From: Hominisplanchenecus murintestinalis
Lineage (GTDB): Bacteria; Bacillota; Clostridia; Lachnospirales; Lachnospiraceae
Length of the DNA stretch: 43,270 nucleotides
Direction of reading: 5' to 3'
Assembly: GCA_004793585.1 (NCBI GenBank)
Contig: SRZB01000028.1
Coordinates: 1 to 43,270, forward strand
Numbering within the stretch: the stretch's first letter is position 1; each line of letters begins with the position of its first letter. The translations under genes were made by a program, and so were the position numbers. The notes below the pieces were generated by a model. It had not been told where the DNA came from and did not search any database. It saw nothing but the letters and a program-made list of their open reading frames with translations. Shown here in pieces: positions 39,405 to 43,270 of the stretch.

Positions 39405-40799
39405 ATGCGTAAGATTTGGAACAAAGGACACCGTATCAGAGCCAGCGACAAGCACCTTGTCTATCATTTTTCCATAGGGACGCTTCTGTTTTTATTCGTG
39501 GCGGTTCTCCTGCTATTGAATATGAAACAGTTCATGCGTACCGATTGGGAGCATTTCAGCTTGTTAGAAAACGGCTTGACGCTTTCACCTTACAACTTCA
39601 TAACCATACTGATAGCGACTGGTGTTTGTGCATTGGTCGCTTTTCTGTATTACCGCTTCTGTTACGATAGTTTCAAGAAGCTCCTGCACCGTCAAAAGCT
39701 GGCACGAATGGTACTGGAAAATAAGTGGTATGAAGCCGATACCGTACAAGAAAGCGGTTTTTTTACTGACCTGCAAAGCAGATCAAGGGAAAAAATCGTC
39801 TGGTTTCCAAAGATTTATTATCAAATGGAAAAAGGATTGCTTCATATCCGCTGTGAAATTACGCTGGGGAAATATCAAGACCAGCTTTTACGGTTAGAGG
39901 ATAAATTGGAAAGTGGATTGTATTGCGAACTGACCGACAAGACCTTACATGACGGCTATATCGAATATACCCTGCTTTATGATATGATAGCGAACCGCAT
40001 TACCATTGATGAAGTACGGGCAGAAAACGGCTGTCTTAGACTGATGAAAAATCTTGTCTGGGAATATGACGCACTCCCCCACGCTCTGATTGCTGGTGGG
40101 ACGGGTGGTGGTAAAACTTATTTTCTGATGACGCTCATTGAAGCCTTACTGCATACTAACGCTGTCCTTTATATCTTAGACCCGAAGAACGCTGACCTTG
40201 CAGACTTAGGGACAGTTATGGGAAATGTGTACCACACCAAAGAAGAAATGATTGACTGCGTCAATGCCTTTTATGAGGGCATGGTACAGCGAAGTGAGGA
40301 AATGAAGCGACACCCGAACTATAAAACGGGCGAAAACTACGCCTATCTGGGACTTCCACCCTGCTTTCTTATCTTTGATGAATATGTGGCATTTTTTGAA
40401 ATGCTGGGGACGAAAGAAAGCGTGAGCTTACTTAGCCAGTTAAAGAAAATCGTTATGTTAGGACGACAAGCAGGTTATTTCCTTATCGTTGCCTGCCAGC
40501 GTCCAGACGCAAAGTATTTTAGCGACGGTATCAGAGATAACTTCAATTTCCGTGTGGGGTTGGGGCGTATCAGCGAATTAGGTTACGGTATGCTGTTTGG
40601 TTCAGATGTGAAAAAGCAGTTTTTCCAGAAGCGTATCAAGGGGCGTGGCTATTGTGATGTGGGAACAAGCGTGATAAGCGAATTTTACACGCCTTTAGTC
40701 CCGAAAGGACATGATTTTTTGCAGACTATCGGCTCTCTTGCACGAGCAAGGCAGGACGGGACGGCGACGTGCGAAGCGAAAGGCGACGGCACGGACTAG
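39405..40799 (+). CDS. FtsK/SpoIIIE-type coupling protein (Tn916 Orf21, TcpA-like)
   Basis: The 464-residue membrane ATPase drives transfer of the relaxase-bound DNA strand to the mating channel. Two membrane helices lie at about residues 22-40 and 64-84. Walker A is GGTGGGKT (231-238), and LYILDPKNADLADLG follows. Walker B is PCFLIFDEYVAFFE. VACQRPDAKYFSDGIRDNFNFRVGLG is the conserved FtsK-type C-terminal motif. RBS AAAGGAGTGAG lies 9 nt upstream. In ICEs it acts with MobT, encoded 183 nt downstream beyond oriT. Confidence 0.92.
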   Translation: MRKIWNKGHRIRASDKHLVYHFSIGTLLFLFVAVLLLLNMKQFMRTDWEHFSLLENGLTLSPYNFITILIATGVCALVAFLYYRFCYDSFKKLLHRQKLARMVLENKWYEADTVQESGFFTDLQSRSREKIVWFPKIYYQMEKGLLHIRCEITLGKYQDQLLRLEDKLESGLYCELTDKTLHDGYIEYTLLYDMIANRITIDEVRAENGCLRLMKNLVWEYDALPHALIAGGTGGGKTYFLMTLIEALLHTNAVLYILDPKNADLADLGTVMGNVYHTKEEMIDCVNAFYEGMVQRSEEMKRHPNYKTGENYAYLGLPPCFLIFDEYVAFFEMLGTKESVSLLSQLKKIVMLGRQAGYFLIVACQRPDAKYFSDGIRDNFNFRVGLGRISELGYGMLFGSDVKKQFFQKRIKGRGYCDVGTSVISEFYTPLVPKGHDFLQTIGSLARARQDGTATCEAKGDGTD

Positions 40800-40803
40800 C
40801 CGT

Positions 40804-40965
40804 TGCTGGTGTGGCGTAAGCCACGCCAGCAGGTAAAACCCCTCGGTATCTAACAGAGGGGTACGTTTGCAAATAGACAATAGACAAAAAACATAGGAAA
40901 CATAAGGCTTCTGGCATGATTTCCTAGCAAAATTCAGTTGTGAAGTCGTCTAAAAAAACTTCACA
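40804..40965 (+). other. oriT: oriT region of the ICE (origin of transfer)
   Basis: Three inverted repeats lie between Orf21 and the relaxase gene. First, a 12-bp hairpin at 40804-40815/40820-40831, loop GTAA. Second, ACCCCTC (40838-40844) / GAGGGGT (40856-40862) enclosing GGTATCTAACA, very like the Tn916 oriT core in which the strand is nicked. Third, a perfect TGTGAAGT (40939-40946) / ACTTCACA (40958-40965) just before the relaxase ATG. Position and core agree with the known Tn916 oriT. Confidence 0.75.
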
Positions 40966-40982
40966 CTTGACAGATTGGGGGT

Positions 40983-42179
40983 ATGGTTCTGAATGAAGAA
41001 CAATGGATAAAAGAATTACGGGAGAAACGGATTGCTTACGGTATCTCACAAGGCAGGCTGGCGGTAGCTTCTGGTATCACAAGGGAATATCTCAACAAGA
41101 TAGAAAGCGGAAAAATGAAGCCGTCAAAAGAACTTCTGGAAACTCTGCATAAGGAACTGGCAAGGTTCAATCCAGAAGCACCGCTTACCATGCTGTTTGA
41201 TTATGTAAAAATTCGTTTTCCCACGCTGGATATACAGCACATCATCAAAGATATATTAAAACTGAATATCAACTATATGCTCCATGAAGATTACGGACAT
41301 TACAGTTATACGGAGCATTATTCTTTAGGGGACATCTTTATCTATACGTCGACTGACGAAGAAAAAGGTGTCCTTTTAGAATTAAAGGGGCGTGGTTGCA
41401 GGCAGTTTGAAAGTTACCTGCTGGCACAGCAAAGAAGCTGGTATGACTTTCTTATGGACGCACTCATAGACGGTGGCGTGATGAAGCGTATCGACCTTGC
41501 TATCAACGATCATACGGGCATTTTGGATATTCCAGAGCTTGCGGAAAAATGCAGGAAACGGGAATATATCGGAAAGTGCAGAAGTTATAAGTTTTACCAG
41601 TCGGGCGAGCTTATCAAGCACAGAGAGGACGACAGAGAATATATGGGACGTACTCTTTATCTTGGGTCGCTGAAATCAGATGTATATTTCTGTATCTATG
41701 AAAAGGACTATGAGCAGTACGTCAAGTTAGGGACACCTCTGGAAGAAGCGGATATTATCAATCGTTTTGAGATACGGCTTCGCAATGAACGTGCCTACTA
41801 TGCAGTACGAGATTTGCTGACCTATTATGACGCAGAGCAGACCGCCTTTTCTATCATCAACCAGTATGTGCGGTTTGTTGATGAAGAACCAGACAAGCGA
41901 AAAAATGACTGGAAACTCAATGACCGCTGGGCTTGGTTTATCGGCGATAACAGACAGAGTTTGAAACTGACGACAAAGCCAGAGCCTTACACCTTAGACC
42001 GTACATTGCGGTGGGTACAACGGCAGGTAGCACCGACCTTGAAAATGCTGAAAAAGATTGATAAGGGAAACGGTACAGACTACATGGAAACAATCGAACA
42101 GCAGGCAAAGCTCACAGAAAAGCATGAAATGATAATCAAACAGCAGACGACCCCTACAAAAGATTTAGTAGAAAGTTAG
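40983..42179 (+). CDS. mobT: MobT-type relaxase (Tn916 Orf20, Rep_trans family)
   Basis: The 398-residue protein nicks oriT and starts transfer. An N-terminal XRE-type helix-turn-helix (about residues 8-60; RIAYGISQGRLAVASGITREYLNKIESGKMKPS) is followed by the rolling-circle replication initiator domain. That domain holds DYVKIRFPT, RIDLAINDHTGILDIPEL and GRTLYLGSLKSDVYFCIYEKDYEQ, then RFEIRLRNERAYYAVRDLL with the candidate catalytic Tyr region. The C-terminal third is charged. The oriT hairpins lie upstream. Length and order match Tn916. Confidence 0.92.
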   Translation: MVLNEEQWIKELREKRIAYGISQGRLAVASGITREYLNKIESGKMKPSKELLETLHKELARFNPEAPLTMLFDYVKIRFPTLDIQHIIKDILKLNINYMLHEDYGHYSYTEHYSLGDIFIYTSTDEEKGVLLELKGRGCRQFESYLLAQQRSWYDFLMDALIDGGVMKRIDLAINDHTGILDIPELAEKCRKREYIGKCRSYKFYQSGELIKHREDDREYMGRTLYLGSLKSDVYFCIYEKDYEQYVKLGTPLEEADIINRFEIRLRNERAYYAVRDLLTYYDAEQTAFSIINQYVRFVDEEPDKRKNDWKLNDRWAWFIGDNRQSLKLTTKPEPYTLDRTLRWVQRQVAPTLKMLKKIDKGNGTDYMETIEQQAKLTEKHEMIIKQQTTPTKDLVES

Positions 42180-42191
42180 GAGTGATGAAAA

Positions 42192-42326
42192 ATGTGGGTA
42201 TTATTAAAAGACTTCCTGCTGGTATCTATGGGAATGGGTATTGGCGTAGTCTTGATGTGTATTTTGAATGTTGGCAAAGAAGCTGATTATGAAATGAAAC
42301 AATTAGAAGAAAGCGAGGACAATTAA
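42192..42326 (+). CDS. Small membrane protein, DUF3789-like
   Basis: A 44-residue protein too short for many gene finders: MWVLLKDFLLVSMGMGIGVVLMCILNVGKEADYE with one membrane helix (about 7-26) and an acidic tail. TTAGGAGTGATG gives a good ribosome binding site, and the stop codon abuts the next ATG. Small DUF3789 proteins occupy this place in many Tn916-like elements. Its role in transfer is unknown. Confidence 0.75.
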   Translation: MWVLLKDFLLVSMGMGIGVVLMCILNVGKEADYEMKQLEESEDN

Positions 42327-42548
42327 ATGAATTTCGGACAAAATTTATATCAATGGTTTTTATCAAACGCACAGAGCTTAGTGCTTATGGCGATTGTGGT
42401 TATCGGTATCTACTTAGGGTTCAAGCGTGAGTTTTCCAAACTTATCGGCTTCTTGGTAGTTGCCTTGATTGCTGTTGGCTTGGTGTTCAATGCTGGTGGT
42501 GTGAAAGATGTACTGTTAGAGCTGTTCAACAAGATTATCGGTGCATAA
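42327..42548 (+). CDS. TcpD-like ICE membrane protein
   Basis: The 73-residue protein has two hydrophobic helices (about residues 16-31 and 38-56) in MNFGQNLYQWFLSNAQSLVLMAIVVIGIYLGFKREFSKLIGFLVVALIAVGLVF. It resembles TcpD of clostridial conjugative plasmids, a small component of the mating channel. ATG follows the preceding stop directly, so translation is coupled. Confidence 0.75.
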   Translation: MNFGQNLYQWFLSNAQSLVLMAIVVIGIYLGFKREFSKLIGFLVVALIAVGLVFNAGGVKDVLLELFNKIIGA

Positions 42549-42555
42549 ATTTTTA

Positions 42556-42584
42556 TTGTGATGTTGTTAATTGGGTGATATAAT
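42556..42584 (+). promoter_or_regulatory. Promoter of the second cargo gene
   Basis: TTGTGA (42556-42561), 17 nt, TATAAT (42579-42584), then ATGGA, the same pattern as at 38692-38720. Confidence 0.55.
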
Positions 42585-42621
42585 ATGGATGTAAAAATAC
42601 AACTTTAGGAAGCGATATGTT

Positions 42622-42930
42622 ATGTTAGGATTTAGTATAATGATGTGGTTTGTTTCTGCTATCCTTATATTCGTGAGTATTTCTTTATTAAAGGGAAATT
42701 ACTCTTTTGTTCATGGTAAAGTATTTGATACTACTGATAACAAAAAAGAATATGCAAAAGAATTAGGAAAACCTGTTTTATTCGTAGGGATTGGTATTTT
42801 AGTATCTGGGGTAATTGCGATTATAGTAAAAAATCATTCTATTCCTACCGCAGTTTTTTTCTTGGCAATTATAGCTGGTATTGCTGGACTATGGCTACAC
42901 AAAATACAAAAAAACTTCCGAAAATTTTAG
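42622..42930 (+). CDS. Small membrane protein, DUF3784-like (ICE cargo)
   Basis: A 102-residue protein with three hydrophobic helices (about 3-22, 52-70, 75-92) and a charged loop (FDTTDNKKEYAKELGK). The layout resembles DUF3784 proteins, for which no function is established. AGGAAG lies upstream of the ATG. The gene is AT-rich compared with the backbone, has its own promoter, and ends in the same 40-bp terminator as the DUF1697 gene. Confidence 0.65.
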   Translation: MLGFSIMMWFVSAILIFVSISLLKGNYSFVHGKVFDTTDNKKEYAKELGKPVLFVGIGILVSGVIAIIVKNHSIPTAVFFLAIIAGIAGLWLHKIQKNFRKF

Positions 42931-42952
42931 TTTCCAAATTTATATTTATATG

Positions 42953-42992
42953 CAAAGCAGTTGGTCTTAGGATTGACTGCTTTTTTCTTACC
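42953..42992 (+). repeat. Conserved 40-bp terminator repeat, copy B
   Basis: Same hairpin as copy A at 39345-39384, with G for A in the stem (still pairing by wobble) and T for A near the end. It closes the DUF3784-like gene and precedes the Orf19-like gene. Confidence 0.85.
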
Positions 42993-43017
42993 TAAAATTT
43001 CAGATTGGAGTGATTAC

Positions 43018-43230
43018 ATGAACGATATTTTTAAGGATATGCAGGCAAACGTCGGCTGTGAATACATTTCCGACCTGCCCTCTTACAAGCGTAAGGTGTG
43101 GCATGAAATGAAACGACTGAACCCTGCCGACTATGAAGGAAGACAGTTAGAAGATTTTTCAAAGTATGTGTTTGGTATGTCGTACCAGACCTTAAAAGAT
43201 GTGATGAAACAACAGAAAGCAATTTGGTAA
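43018..43230 (+). CDS. Small ICE protein, Tn916 Orf19-like
   Basis: A 70-residue soluble protein: MNDIFKDMQANVGCEYISDLPSYKRKVWHEMKRLNPADYEGRQLEDFSKYVFGMSYQTLKDVM. The position after the relaxase and TcpD-like genes is that of Tn916 orf19. Function is unknown. TTGGAGTGATTAC before ATG 43018 is a good ribosome binding site; the longer frame from 42961 would run through the terminator repeat and is rejected. The 40 nt after the stop may contain the start of another gene (ATG 43247) cut by the window edge. Confidence 0.7.
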   Translation: MNDIFKDMQANVGCEYISDLPSYKRKVWHEMKRLNPADYEGRQLEDFSKYVFGMSYQTLKDVMKQQKAIW

Positions 43231-43270
43231 TATGTCAAGAGGAAAATGAAAAAGATTTTCGTGAAAAAGG

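Larger units (their letters stand above)
34400..43270 (+). mobile_element. Left part of a Tn916-family integrative conjugative element (incomplete, runs off the window)
   Basis: The gene order Orf23-Orf22-Orf21-oriT-Orf20-DUF3789-TcpD-Orf19-like is that of the Tn916/ICE backbone. Two DR-2-like integrase arm sites lie at 34448-34468, and the target-like T-rich/A-rich stretch is at 34361-34396, so the left end is somewhere in about 34365-34445; 34400 is an estimate. Base composition and codon choice change from the chromosomal side. An adhesin gene and two AT-rich cassettes are added relative to Tn916. Integrase, excisionase, VirB4, VirB6-like genes and any resistance cargo must lie beyond the right edge. 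Confidence 0.85.

Overview
The window looks like chromosome from a spore-forming, anaerobic Firmicute of the class Clostridia, most likely a gut Lachnospiraceae. The reasons are a complete eight-gene spoIIIA operon, AGGAGG-type ribosome binding sites, sigma-A promoters of the TTGACA/TATAAT type, DUF1836 and VTC-like proteins, and moderate GC with AT-rich gaps. The species call is inference; there is no rRNA in the window.

Layout. 1-1000: the end of a DUF1703-like gene, tRNA-Arg(ACG), and a 0.4 kb promoter-to-terminator unit without a credible ORF (candidate structured RNA). 1069-6272: spoIIIAA-AH behind a plausible sigma-E promoter. 6345-12204: housekeeping and orphan genes (HAD phosphatase, VTC-like protein, small membrane protein, citrate synthase, secreted GLUG/LRR protein). 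12422-17570: a MarR regulator, a two-subunit ABC exporter with one degenerate ATP site, and a cytidylate-kinase-like protein. 17757-18344: DUF1836 regulator.

18577-25853 is a sulfur-assimilation cluster: thioredoxin-reductase-like flavoprotein, MetY, siroheme sulfite reductase, TusA, thioredoxin, a ThiS-like carrier ending in Gly-Gly-Gly-Cys, a ThiF/MoeB-like activating enzyme, a JAMM protease, an AraC/pseudo-receiver regulator and cysteine synthase. It combines the logic of the Wolinella HcyS/HcyF/HcyD/MetY/Sir pathway with that of mycobacterial CysO/Mec+/CysM: sulfite is reduced, sulfide is loaded on a carrier as a thiocarboxylate, used by MetY or CysK, and the product is cut off by the protease. 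Straight after it (25988-30897) come a CPHC thioredoxin-like protein, an arylsulfotransferase-like beta-propeller lacking a signal peptide, and a complete sulfonate/taurine-type ABC importer, so this stretch probably acquires and handles organic sulfur to feed the cluster.

31051-34239: a TrpR-related YerC-like regulator (minus strand), an sdpR/sdpI pair and an ABC-2 transporter. From about 34.4 kb to the right edge lies the left part of a Tn916-family integrative conjugative element: two DR-2-like integrase arm sites, a large thioester/VaFE surface protein with an SPKTG anchor, Orf23/Orf22 (YdcP), Orf21 (FtsK-like coupling protein), oriT hairpins, Orf20 (MobT relaxase), DUF3789, TcpD and an Orf19-like protein. 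Two AT-rich cargo genes (DUF1697 and a small membrane protein) sit in the backbone as look-alike promoter-gene-terminator cassettes sharing both ends. Integrase, VirB4 and other right-side genes lie outside the window.
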